Assembly (NCBI RefSeq): GCF_964355755.1
Contig: NW_027306095.1
Location: forward strand, 496,001 to 560,000
Length of the DNA: 64,000 nt
Reading direction: 5' to 3'
From: Antedon mediterranea
Taxonomy: Eukaryota > Echinodermata > Crinoidea > Comatulida > Antedonidae
Positions 33,525-47,000 of the stretch are shown here, piece after piece; the first letter of the stretch is position 1, and each line of letters starts with the position of its first letter. The translations under genes were made by a program, and so were the position numbers. Below the pieces are notes generated by a model. That model saw only the letters and a program-made list of their open reading frames with translations, was not told the DNA's origin and did no database searches.

Positions 33525-36187
33525 ATGCGAGTTAAAGCTATTATGTGCACTTTGTCGTTTTTGTGTGAAAAGTATATTCGAAATGCTCCAAATGGTCTAA
33601 AACGTCTCCAAATGCGATTTGAAGCTATTTTGTGATTTTAAGAACTTTGATGTTTTTGTGTGAAAAGTTTCATCGAAATGCACAAAATGGTCTAAATGCG
33701 ATTTGAAGCTATTTTGTGCACTTTGATGTTTTTTTGTGAAAAGTTTCATCGAAATGCACAAAATGGTCTAAAACGTCTCCAAATACGATATTAAGCTATT
33801 GTATGTATGTTGATGTTTTTGTGTGAAAAGTTTTATCGAAATGCTCAAAATGGTCTAAAACGGTTTCAAATGTGATTTTAAGCACTTTGATGTTTTTGTG
33901 TAATCAAGTTTCATCGAAATGCACAAAATGGTCTAAAACATCTGCAAATGCGATTTTAAGCTATTTTGTGCACTTTCATGTTTTGTGTGAAAAGTTTTAT
34001 CGAAATGCTCAAAATGGTCTAAAACGGTTTCAAATGTGATTTTAAGCACTTTGATATTTTTGTGTAATCAAGTTTCATCGAAATGCACCAAATTGTCTAA
34101 AACGTCTGCAAATGCGATTTGAAGCTATTTTGTGCACTTTGATGTTTTTGTGTGAAAAGTTTCACCAAAATGCACAAAATGGTCTAAAACGTCTCCAAAT
34201 ATGATATTAAGCTATTGTATGCACTTTGTTGTTTTTATCTGAAAAGTTTTCACGAAATGCACAAAATGATCTAAAACGTCTCTAAATGCGATTTGAAGTT
34301 ATTTTGTGCACTTTAATGTTTTGTGTGAAAAGTTTTATCGAAATGCACAAAATGGTCTAAAACGTCTCCAAATGCGATTTGAAGCTATTTTTTGCACTTT
34401 GATGTTTTGTGTGAAAAGTTTCACCAAAATGCACAAAATGGTCTAAAACGTCTCCAAATCCGTTTTGAAGCTAATCTAAGCACTTTGATGTTGTTATGTT
34501 AAACAAGTTTTTTCGAAATGCACAAAATGGTCTAAAACGTCTCCAAATACGATTTGAAGCTCTTTTGTGCACTTTGATGTTTTGTGTAATAAGTTTTATA
34601 GAAACGCACAAAATGGTCTAAAACGGTTTCAAATGTGATTTTAAGCACTTTGATATTTTTGTTTAACCAAGTTTCATCGAAATGCACATAATGGTCTAAA
34701 ACGTCTCCAAATGCGATTTGAAGCTGTTTTTGTGTGAAAAGTTTTTTCGAAATACACAAAATGGTCTAAAACGTCTCCAAATACGATTTGGAACTCTTTT
34801 GTGCACTTTGATGTTTTGTGTCAAAAGTTTTATAGAAATGCCCGAAATGGTCTAAAACGGTTTCAAATGTGATTTTAAGCACTTTGATATTTTTGTGTAA
34901 TCAAGTTTCATCGAAATGCACAAAATGGTCTAAAACGTGTTCAAATGCGATTTGAAGCTATTTTGTGATTTTAAGAACTTTGATATTTTTGTGTAATCAA
35001 GTTTCATCGAATGCACAAACTGGTCTAAACCTCTCAAAATGCGATTTGAAGCTATTTTGTGCACATTGATGTTTTTTTGTGAAAAGTTTCATCGAAATGC
35101 ACAAAACGGTCTAAAACGTCTCTAAATGCGATTTGAAGTTATTTTGTGCACTTTGATGTTTTGTGTGAAAAGTTTTATCGAAATGCTCAAAATGGTCTAA
35201 AACGGTTTCAAATTTGATTTTAAGCACTTTGATATTTTTGTGTAATCAAGTTTCATCGAAATGCACAAAATGGTTTAAAACGTCTGCAAATGCGATTTGA
35301 AGCTATTTTGTGCACTTTGATGTTTTTGTGTGAAAAGTTTCATCGAAATGCACAAAATTGTCTAAAACGTTTCCAAATACGATATTAAGCTATTGTATGC
35401 ACTTTGATGTTTTTGAGTGAAAAGTTTTTTCGAAATGCACAAAATGGTCTAAAACGTCTCCAAATGCGATTTGGAGCTCTTTTGTGCACTTTGATGTTTT
35501 GTGTAAAAAGTTTGCTATTTTGTGCACTTTAATGTTTTGTGTGAAAAGTTTTATCGAAATGCTCAAAATTGTCTAAAACGGTTTCAAATGTGATTTTAAT
35601 CACTTTGATATTTTTGTGTAATCAAGTTTTTTCGAAATGCACAACATGGTCTAAAACGTCTCCAAATGCGATTTGAAGCTATTTTGTGCACTTTGATGTT
35701 TTTGTGTGAAAAGTTTCATCGAAATGCACAAAATGGTCTAAAACGTCTCTAAATGCGATTTGAAGCTATTTTGTGCACTTTGTCGTTTTTGTGTGAAAAG
35801 TTTCATCGAAATGCTCAAAATGGTCTAAAACGTCTCCAAATGCGATTTGAAGCTATATTGTGCACTTTGTCGTTTTTGTGTGAAAAGTTTCATCGAAATG
35901 CTCAAAATGGTCTAAAACGTCTCTAAATGCGATTTGAAGCTATTTTGTGCACTTTGATGTTTTTTTGTGAAAAGTTTCATCGAAATGCACAAAATGGTCT
36001 AAAACGTCTCTAAATGCGATTTGAAGCTATTTTGTGCACTTTGATGTTTTTGTGTGAAAAGTTTCATCGAAATGCACAAAATGGTCTAAAACGTCTCTAA
36101 ATGCGATTTGAAGCTATTTTGTGCACTTTGATGTTTTTTTGTGAAAAGTTTCACCGAAATGCACAAAATGGACTAAAACGTCTCTAA
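33525..36187 (+). repeat. Second marker block and following units, large HOR 1
   Basis: About 33500-35062 matches 25560-27125 at +7,937 bp. It then departs at CACATTGATG (35062). Private features of this block are TTTCACCAAAATGC near 34162, GCCCGAAATGG near 34841, AAAACGGTC near 35105 and AAATTTGATTTTAAG near 35212. The 164-bp C-D pair present in copies 2 and 3 is absent at about 35260. No gene is present. Confidence 0.8.
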
Positions 36188-38080
36188 ATGCGATTTGAAG
36201 CTATTTTGTGCACTTTGTCGTTTTTGTGTGAAAAGTTTCATCGAAATGCTCAAAATGGTCTAAAACGTCTCCAAATGCGATTTGAAGAAATTTTGTGCAC
36301 TTTGATGTTTTTGTGTGAAAAGTTTCATCGAAATGCACAAAATGGTCTAAAACGTCTGCAAATGCGATTTGAAGCTATTTTGTGCACTTTGATGTTTTGT
36401 GTAATCCAGTTTCATCGAAATGTACAAAATTGTCTAAAACGTCTCTAAATGCGATTTGAAGCTATTTTGTGCACTTTGTCGTTTTTGTGTGAAAAGTTTT
36501 TTCGAAATGCACAAAATGGTCTAAAACGTGTCCAAATGCGATTTGAAGTTATTTTGTGCACTTTGATGTTTTGTGTGAAAAGTTTTATCGAAATGCTCAA
36601 AATGGTCTAAAACGGTTTCAAATGTGATTTTAAGCACCTTGATATTTTTGTGTAATCAAGTTTCATCGAAATGCACAAAATGGTCTAAAACGTCTGCAAA
36701 TGCGATTTGAAGCTATTTTGTGCACTTTGATGGTTTGGGTGAAAAGTTTCATCGAAATTCACAAAATGGTCAAAAATGTCTCCAAATGCGATTTGAAGCT
36801 ATTTTGTGCACTTTGTTGTTTTGTGTGAAAAGTTTCATCGAAATGCACAAAATGGTCTAAAACGGTTTCAAATGTGATTTTAAGCACTTTGATATTTTTG
36901 TGTAATCAAGTTTTTTCGAAATGCACAACATGGTCTAAAACGTCTCCAAATGCGATTTGAAGTTGTTTCGTTCACTTTGATGTTTTTGTTTGAAAAGTTT
37001 CATCGAAATGCACAAAATGGTCTAAAACGTCTCTAAATGCGATTTGAACCTATTTTGTGCACTTTGATGTTTTTGTGTGAAAAGTTTCATCGAAATGCAC
37101 AAAATGGTCTAAAACGTCTCTAAATGCGATTTGAAGCTATTTTGTGCACTTTGTCGTTTTTGTGTGAAAAGTTTCATCGAAATGCTCAAAATGGTCTAAA
37201 ACGTCTCCAAATGCGATTTGAAGCTATTTTGTGCACTTCGATGTTTTTTTCTGAAAAGTTTCATCGAAATGCACAAAATGGTCTAAAACGTCTCTAAATG
37301 CGATTTGAAGCTATTTTGTGCACTTTGATGTTTTTGTGTGAAAAGTTTCATCGAAATGCACAAAATGGTCTTAAACGTCTCTAAATGCGATTTGAAGCTA
37401 TTTTGTGCACTTTGTCGTTTTTGTGTGAAAAGTTTCATCGAAATGCTCAAAATGGTCTAAAACGTCTCCAAATGCGATTTGAAGCAATTTTGTGCACTTT
37501 GATGTTTTTGTGTGAAAAGTTTCATCGAAATGCACAAAATGGTCTAAAACGTCAGCAAATGCGATTTGAAGCTATTTTGTGCACTTTGATGTTTTTTTGT
37601 GAAAAGTTTCATCGAAAGGCACAAAATTGTCTAAAACGTCTCTAAATGCGATTTGAAGCTATTTTGTGCACTTTGTCGTTTTTGTGTGAAAAGTTTCATC
37701 GAAATGCTCAAAATGGTCTAAAACGTCTCCAAATGCGATTTGAAGCAATTTTGTGCACTTTGATGTTTTTGTGTGAAAAGTTTTTTCGAAATGCACAAAA
37801 TGGTCTAAAACGTCTCCAAATGCGATTTGAAGCAATTTTGTGCACTTTGATGTTTTGTGTAATCCAGTTTCATCGAAATGTACAAAATTGTCTAAAACCT
37901 CTCAAAATGCGATTTGAAGCTATTTTGTGCACTTTGATGTTTTTGTGTGAAAAGTTTCATCGAAATGCACAAAATTGTCTAAAACGTCTCCAAATACGAT
38001 ATTAAGCTATTGTATGCACTTTGATGTTTTTGAGTGAAAAGTTTTTTCGAAATGCACAAAATGGTCTAAAACGTCTCCAA
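36188..38080 (+). repeat. B-N rich end block of large HOR 1
   Basis: Runs of B, N and A monomers, interrupted by C-D (near 36550-36700) and an unusual unit with GATGGTTTGGGTG and GGTCAAAAATGTC at 36730-36780. Positions 37385-38005 are seven units open in one frame, apart from one stop between the two runs. GTTGTTTCGTTC at 36962 is private to this copy. Equivalent blocks lie at 49134-51026 and 61968-64000. Confidence 0.8.
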
Positions 38081-41000
38081 ATGCGATTTGGAGCTCTTTT
38101 GTGCACTTTGATGTTTTGTGTAAAAAGTTTGCTATTTTGTGCACTTTAATGTTTTGTGTGAAAAGTTTTATCGAAATGCTCAAAATTGTCTAAAACGGTT
38201 TCAAATGTGATTTTAAGCACTTTGATATTTTTGTGTAATCAAGTTTTTTCGAAATGCACAACATGGTCTAAAACGTCTCCAAATGCGATTTGAAGCTATT
38301 TTGTGCACTTTGATGTTTTTGTGTGAAAAGTTTCATCGAAATGCACAAAATGGTCTCAAACGTCTGGAAATGCGAGTTGAAGCTATTTTGTGCACTTTGT
38401 CGTTTTTGTGTGAAAAGTATATTCGAAATGCTCAAAATGGTCTAAAACGTCTCCAAATGCGATTTGAAGCTATTTTGTGATTTTAAGAACTTTGATGTTT
38501 TTGTGTGAAAAGTTTCATCGAAATGCACAAAATGGTCTAAATGCGATTTGAAGCTATTTTGTGCACTTTGATGTTTTTTTGTGAAAAGTTTCATCGAAAT
38601 GCACAAAATGGTCTAAAACGTCTCCAAATACGATATTAAGCTATTGTATGTATGTTGATGTTTTTGTGTGAAAAGTTTTATCGAAATGCTCAAAATGGTC
38701 TAAAACGGTTTCAAATGTGATTTTAAGCACTTTGATGTTTTTGTGTAATCAAGTTTCATCGAAATGCACAAAATGGTCTAAAACATCTGCAAATGCGATT
38801 TTAAGCTATTTTGTGCACTTTCATGTTTTGTGTGAAAAGTTTTATCGAAATGCTCAAAATGGTCTAAAACGGTTTCAAATGTGATTTTAAGCACTTTGAT
38901 ATTTTTGTGTAATCAAGTTTCATCGAAATGCACCAAATTGTCTAAAACGTCTGCAAATGCGATTTGAAGCTATTTTGTGCACTTTGATGTTTTTGTGTGA
39001 AAAGTTTCATCGAAATGCACAAAATGGTCTAAAACGTCTCCAAATATGATATTAAGCTATTGTATGCACTTTGTTGTTTTTATCTGAAAAGTTTTCACGA
39101 AATGCACAAAAGATCTAAAACGTCTCTAAATGCGATTTGAAGTTATTTTGTGCACTTTAATGTTTTGTGTGAAAAGTTTTATCGAAATGCACAAAATGGT
39201 CTAAAACGTCTCCAAATGCGATTTGAAGCTATTTTGTGCACTTTGATGTTTTGTGTGAAAAGTTTCACCAAAATGCACAAAATGGTCTAAAACGTCTCCA
39301 AATCCGTTTTGAAGCTAATCTAAGCACTTTGATGTTGTTATGTTAAACAAGTTTTTTCGAAATGCACAAAATGGTCTAAAACGTCTCCAAATACGATATA
39401 AGCTCTTTTGTGCACTTTGATGTTTTGTGTAATAAGTTTTATAGAAACGCACAAAATGGTCTAAAACGGTTTCAAATGTTATTTTAAGCACTTTGATATT
39501 TTTGTTTAACCAAGTTTCATCGAAATGCACATAATGGTCTAAAACGTCTCCAAATGCGATTTGAAGCTGTTTTTGTGTGAAAAGTTTTTTCGAAATACAC
39601 AAAATGGTCTAAAACGTCTCCAAATACAATTTGGAACTCTTTTGTGCACTTTGATGTTTTTTGTCAAAAGTTTTATAGAAATGCTCGAAATGGTCTAAAA
39701 CGGTTTCAAATGTGATTTTAAGCACTTTGATATTTTTGTGTAATCAAGTTTCATCGAAATGCACAAAATGGTCTAAAACGTGTTCAAATGCGATTTGAAG
39801 CTATTTTGTGATTTTAAGAATTTTGATATTTTTGTGTAATCAAGTTTCATCGAATGCACAAACTGGTCTAAACCTCTCAAAATGCGATTTGAAGCTATTT
39901 TGTGCACTTTGATGTTTTTGTGTGAAAAGTTTCATCGAAATTCACAAAATTGTCTAAAACGTCTCCAATTACAATATTAAGAAATTCTATGCACTTTGAT
40001 GTTTTTGAGTGAAAAGTTTTTTTCGAAATGCACAAAATGGTCTAAAACGTCTCCAAATGCGATTTGGAGCTCTTTTGTGCACTTTGATGTTTTGTGTAAA
40101 AAGTTTGCTATTTTGTGCACTTTAATGTTTTGTGTGAAAAGTTTTATCGAAATGCTCAAAATTGTCTAAAACGGTTTCAAATGTGATTTTAAGCACTTTG
40201 ATATTTTTGTGTAATCAAGTTTTTTCGAAATGCACAACATGGTCTAAAACGTCTCCAAATGCGATTTGAAGCTATTTTGTGCACTTTGATGTTTTTTTGT
40301 GAAAAATTTCATCGAAATGCACAAAATGGTCTAAAACGTCTCTAAATGCGATTTGAAGTTATTTTGTGCACTTTGATGTTTTGTGTGAAAAGTTTTATCG
40401 AAATGCTCAAAATTGTCTAAAACGGTTTCAAATGTGATTTTAAGCACTTTGATATTTTTGTGTAATCAAGTTTCATCGAAATGCACAAAATGGTCTAAAA
40501 CGTCTGCAAATGCGATTTAAAGCTATTTTGTGCACTTTGATGTTTTGTGTGAAAAGTTTTATCGAAATTCTCAAAATGGTCTAAAACGGTTTCAAATGTG
40601 ATTTTAAGCACTTTGATGTTTTTGTGTAATCAAGTTTCATCGAAATGCACAAAATGGTTTAAAACGTCTGCAAATGCGATTTGAAGCTATTTTGTGCAAT
40701 TTGATGTTTTTGTGTGAAAAGTTTCATCGAAATGCACAAAATTGTCTAAAACGTTTCCAAATACGATATTAAGCTATTGTATGCACTTTGATGTTTTTGA
40801 GTGAAAAGTTTTTTCGAAATGCACAAAATGGTCTAAAATGCGATTTGGAGCTCTTTTGTGCACTTTGATGTTTTGTGTTAAAAGTTTGCTATTTTGTGCA
40901 CTTTAATGTTTTGTGTGAAAACTTTTATCGAAATGCTCAAAATTGTCTAAAACGGTTTCAAATGTGATTTTAATCACTTTGATATTTTTGTGTAATCAAG

Positions 41001-44000
41001 TTTTTTCGAAATGCACAATATGGTCTAAAACGTCTCCAAATGCGATTTGAAGCTATTTTGTGCACTTTGATGTTTTTGTGTGAAAAGTTTCATCGAAATG
41101 CACAAAATGGTCTAAAACGTCTCTAAATGCGATTTAAAGCTATTTTGTGCACTTTGATGTTTTTGTGTGAAAAGTTTCATCGAAATGCACAAAATGGTCT
41201 AAAACGTCTCTAAATGCGATTTCAAGCTATTTTGTGCACTTTGATGTTTTTTTGTGAAAAGTTTCATCGAAATGCACAAAATGGTCTAAAACGTCTCTAA
41301 ATGCGATTTGAAGCTATTTTGTGCACTTTGTCGTTTTTGTGTGAAAAGTTTCATCGAAATGCTCAAAATGGTCTAAAACGGTTTCAAATGTGATTTTGTG
41401 CACTTTGATGTTTTTGTGTAATCAAGTTTCATCGAAATGCACAAAATGGTTTAAAACGTCTGCAAATGCGATTTGAAGCTATTTTGTGCACTTTGATGTT
41501 TTGTGTAATCCAGTTTCATCGAAATGTACAAAATTGTCTAAAACCTCTCAAAATGCGATTTGAAGCTATTTTGTGCACTTTGATGTTTTTGTGTGAAAAG
41601 TTTCATCGAAATGCACAAAATTGTCTAAAACGTCTCCAAATACGATATTAAGCTATTGTATGCACTTTGATGTTTTTGAGTGAAAAGTTTTTTCGAAATG
41701 CACAAAATGGTCTAAAACGTCTCCAAATGCGATTTGGAGCTCTTTTGTGCACTTTGATGTTTTGTGTAAAAAGTTTGCTATTTTGTGCACTTTAATGTTT
41801 TGTGTGAAAAGTCGAAATGCTCAAAATTGTCTAAAACGGTTTCAAATGTGATTTTAAGCACTTTGATATTTTTGTGTAATCAAGTTTTTTCGAAATGCAC
41901 AACATGGTCTAAAACGTCTCCAAATACGATTTGAAGCTCTTTTGTGCACTTTGATGTTTTGTGTAATAAGTTTTATAGAAACGCACAAAATGGTCTAAAA
42001 CGGTTTCAAATGTGATTTTAAGCACTTTGATATTTTTGTTTAACCAAGTTTCATCGAAATGCACATAATGGTCTAAAACGTCTCCAAATGCGATTTGAAG
42101 CTGTTTTTGTGTGAAAAGTTTTTTCGAAATACACAAAATGGTCTAAAACGTCTCCAAATACAATTTGGAACTCTTTTGTGCACTTTGATGTTTTGTGTCA
42201 AAAGTTTTATAGAAATGCTCGAAATGGTCTAAAACGGTTTCAAATGTGATTTTAAGCACTTTGATATTTTTGTGTAATCAAGTTTCATCGAAATGCACAA
42301 AATGGTCTAAAACGTGTTCAAATGCGATTTGAAGCTATTTTGTGATTTTAAGAATTTTGATATTTTTGTGAAATCAAGTTTCATCGAATGCACAAACTGG
42401 TCTAAACCTCTCAAAATGCGATTTGAAGCTATTTTGTGCACTTTCATGTTTTTGTGTGAAAAGTTTCATCGAAATTCACAAAATTGTCTAAAACGTCTCC
42501 AAATACAATATTAAGCAATTGTATGCACTTTGATGTTTTTGAGTGAAAAGTTTTTTTCGAAATGCACAAAATGGTCTAAAACGTCTCCAAATGCGATTTG
42601 GAGCTCTTTTGTGCACTTTGATGTTTTGTGTAAAAAGTTTGCTATTTTGTGCACTTTAATGTTTTGTGTGAAAAGTTTTATCGAAATGCTCATAATTGTT
42701 TAAAACGGTTTCAAATGTGATTTTAAGCACTTTAATATTTTTGTGTAATCAAGTTTTTTCGAAATGCACAACATGGTCTAAAACGTCTCCAAATGCGATT
42801 TGAAGCTATTTTGTGCACTTTGATGTTTTTTTGTGAAAAATTTCATCGAAATGCACAAAATGGTCTAAAACGTCTCTAAATGCGATTTGAAGTTATTTTG
42901 TGCACTTTGATGTTTTGTGTGAAAAGTTTTATCGAAATGCTCAAAATTGTCTAAAACGGTTTCAAATGTGATTTTAAGCACTTTGATATTTTTGTGTAAT
43001 CAAGTTTCATCGAAATGCACAAAATGGTCTAAAACGTCTGCAAATGCGATTTAAAGCTATTTTGTGCACTTTATTGTTTTGTGTGAAAAGTTTTATCGAA
43101 ATTCTCAAAATGGTCTAAAACGGTTTCAAATGTGATTTTAAGCACTTTGATGTTTTTGTGTAATCAAGTTTCATCGAAATGCACAAAATGGTTTAAAACG
43201 TCTGCAAATGCGATTTGAAGCTATTTTGTGCACTTTGATGTTTTTGTGTGAAAAGTTTCATCGAAATGCACAAAATTGTCTAAAACGTTTCCAAATACGA
43301 TATTAAGCTATTGTATGCACTTTGATGTTTTTGAGTGAAAAGTTTTTTCGAAATGCACAAAATGGTCTAAAACGTCTCCAAATGCGATTTGGAGCTCTTT
43401 TGTGCACTTTGATGTTTTGTGTAAAAAGTTTGCTATTTTGTGCACTTTAATGTTTTGTGTGAAAACTTTTATCGAAATGCTCAAAATTGTCTAAAACGGT
43501 TTCAAATGTGATTTTAATCACTTTGATATTTTTGTGTAATCAAGTTTTTTCGAAATGCACAATATGGTCTAAAACGTCTCCAAATGCGATTTGAAGCTAT
43601 TTTGTGCACTTTGATGTTTTTGTGTGAAAAGTTTCATCGAAATGCACAAAATGGTCTAAAACGTCTCTAAATGCGATTTGAAGCTATTTTGTGCACTTTG
43701 ATGTTTTTGTGTGAAAAGTTTCATCGAAATGCACAAAATGGTCTAAAACGTCTCTAAATGCGATTTGAAGCTATTTTGTGCACTTTGATGTTTTTTTGTG
43801 AAAAGTTTCATCGAAATGCACAAAATGGTCTAAAACGTCTCTAAATGCGATTTGAAGCTATTTTGTGCACTTTGTCGTTTTTGTGTGAAAAGTTTCATCG
43901 AAATGCTCAAAATGGTCTAAAACGTCTCCAAATGCGATTTGAAGCAATTTTGTGCACTTTGATGTTTTTGTGTGAAAAGTTTCATCGAAATGCACAAAAT

Positions 44001-47000
44001 GGTCTAAAACGTCTGCAAATGCGATTTGAAGCTATTTTGTGCACTTTGTCGTTTTTGTGTGAAAAGTTTTTTCGAAATGCACAAAATGGTCTAAAACGTC
44101 TCCAATTGCGATTTGAAGTTATTTTGTGCACTTTGATGTTTTGTGTGAAAAGTTTTATCGAAATGCTCAAAATGGTCTAAAACGGTTTCAAATGTGATTT
44201 TAAGCACTTTGATATTTTTGTGTAATCAAGTTTCATCGAAATGCACAAAATGGTCTAAAACGTCTGCAAATGCGATTTAAAGCTATTTTGTGCACTTTAA
44301 TGTTTTGTGTGAAAAGTTTTATCAAAATTCTCAAAATGGTCTAAAACGGTTTCAAATGTGATTTTAAGCACTTTGATGTTTTTGTGTAATCAAGTTTCAT
44401 CGAAATGCAATAAATGGTTTAAAACGTCTGCAAATGCGATTTGAAGCTATTTTGTGCACTTTGATGTTTTTGTGTGAAAAGTTTCATCGAAATGCACAAA
44501 ATTGTCTAAAACGTCTCCAAATACGATATTAAGCTATTGTATGCACTTTGATGTTTTTGAGTGAAAAGTTTTTTCGAAATGCACAAAAGGGTCTAAAACG
44601 TCTCCAAATGCGATTTGGAGCTCTTTTGTGCACTTTGATGTTTTGTGTAAAAAGTTTGCTATTTTGTGCACTTTAATGTTTTGTGTGAAAAGTTTTATCG
44701 AAATGCTCAAAATTGTCTAAAACGGTTTCAAATGTGATTTTAAGCACTTTGATATTTTTGTGTAATCAAGTTTTTTCGAAATGCACAACATGGTCTTAAA
44801 CGTCTCCAAATGCGATTTGAAGCTATTTTGTGCACTTTGATGTTTTTGTGTGAAAAGTTTCATCGAAATGCACAAAATGGTCTAAAACGTCTCTAAATGC
44901 GATTTGAAGCTATTTTGTGCACTTTGATGTTTTTGTGTGAAAAGTTTCATCGAAATGCACAAAATGGTCTAAAACGTCTCTAAATGCGATTTGAAGCTAT
45001 TTTGTGCACTTTGTCGTTTTTGTGTGAAAAGTTTCATCGAAATGTACAAAATTGTCTAAAACCTCTCAAAATGCGATTTGAAGCTATTTTGTGCACTTTG
45101 ATGTTTTTGTGTGAAAAGTTTCATCGAAATGCACAAAATGGTCTAAAACGTCTCTAAATGCGATTTGAAGCTATTTTGTGCACTTTGTCGTTTTTGTGTG
45201 AAAAGTTTCATCGAAATGCTCAAAATGGTCTAAAACGTCTCCAAATGCGATTTGAAGCAATTTTGTGCAAATTGATGTTTTTGTGTGAAAAGTTTCATCG
45301 AAATGCACAAAATGGTCTAAAACGTCTGCAAATGCGATTTGAAGCTATTTTGTGCACTTTGACGTTTTTTTGTGAAAAGTTTCATCGAAATGCACAAAAT
45401 TGTCTAAAACGTCTCTAAATGCGATTTGAAGCTATTTTGTGTACTTTGTCGTTTTTGTGTGAAAAGTTTCATCGAAATGCTCAAAATGGTCTAAAACGTC
45501 TCCAAATGCGATTTGAAGCAATTTTGTGCACTTTGATGTTTTTGTGTGAAAAGTTTCATCGAAATGCACAAAATGGTCTAAAACGTCTGCAAATGCGATT
45601 TGAAGCTATTTTGTGCACTTTGTCGTTTTTGTGTGAAAAATTTTTTCGAAATGCACAAAATGGTCTAAAACGTCTCCAATTGCGATTTGAAGTTATTTTG
45701 TGCACTTTGATGTTTTGTGTGAAAAGTTTTATCGAAATGCTCAAAATGGTCTAAAACGGTTTCAAATGTGATTTTAAGCACTTTGATATTTTTGTGTAAT
45801 CAAGTTTCATCGAAATGCACAAAATGGTCTAAAACGTCTGCAAATGCGATTTAAAGCTATTTTGTGCACTTTAATGTTTTGTGTGAAAAGTTTTATCGAA
45901 ATTCTCAAAATGGTCTAAAACGGTTTCAAATGTGATTTTAAGAACTTTGATGTTTTTGTGTAATCAAGTTTCATCGAAATGCACTAAATGGTTTAAAACG
46001 TCTGCAAATGCGATTTGAAGCTATTTTGTGCACTTTGATGTTTTTGTGTGAAAAGTTTCATCGAAATGCACAAAATTGTCTAAAACGTCTCCAAATACGA
46101 TATTAAGCTATTGTATGCACTTTGATGTTTTTGAGTGAAAAGTTTTTTCGAAATGCACAAAATGGTCTAAAACGTCTCCAAATGCGATTTGGAGCTCTTT
46201 TGTGCACTTTAATGTTTTGTGTAAAAAGTTTGCTATTTTGTGCACTTTAATGTTTTTGTGTGAAAAGTTTCATCGAAATGCACAAAATGGTCTCAAACGT
46301 CTGGAAATGCGAGTTAAAGCTATTATGTGCACTTTGTCGTTTTTGTGTGAAAAGTATATTCGAAATGCTCCAAATGGTCTAAAACGTCTCCAAATGCGAT
46401 TTGAAGCTATTTTGTGATTTTAAGAACTTTGATGTTTTTGTGTGAAAAGTTTCATCGAAATGCACAAAATGGTCTAAATGCGATTTGAAGCTATTTTGTG
46501 CACTTTGATGTTTTTTTGTGAAAAGTTTCATCGAAATGCACAAAATGGTCTAAAACGTCTCCAAATACGATATTAAGCTATTGTATGTATGTTGATGTTT
46601 TTGTGTGAAAAGTTTTATCGAAATGCTCAAAATGGTCTAAAACGGTTTCAAATGTGATTTTAAGCACTTTGATGTTTTTGTGTAATCAAGTTTCATCGAA
46701 ATGCACAAAATGGTCTAAAACATCTGCAAATGCGATTTTAAGCTATTTTGTGCACTTTCATGTTTTGTGTGAAAAGTTTTATCGAAATGCTCAAAATGGT
46801 CTAAAACGGTTTCAAATGTGATTTTAAGCACTTTGATATTTTTGTGTAATCAAGTTTCATCGAAATGCACCAAATTGTCTAAAACGTCTGCAAATGCGAT
46901 TTGAAGCTATTTTGTGCACTTTGATGTTTTTGTGTGAAAAGTTTCACCAAAATGCACAAAATGGTCTAAAACGTCTCCAAATATGATATTAAGCTATTGT

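Larger units (their letters stand above)
25299..38080 (+). repeat. Large HOR copy 1, 12,782 bp
   Basis: Bounded by the F unit starts at 25299 and 38081. It recurs in the same order at 38081-51026 with a constant 12,782-bp offset up to about 35.2 kb, and 12,946 bp beyond. I noticed only about ten single-base differences by eye, such as CTGTTC versus CTGGTC near 27072, CTCTAAATGG versus CTCAAAATGG near 30322 and CACTTGGATG versus CACTTTGATG near 32142. It contains F units at 25299, 27275, 28056, 28945, 29809, 30600, 31826, 33400 and 35464. The edges are conventional; matching sequence begins somewhat earlier, at about 25.13 kb. Confidence 0.9.
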
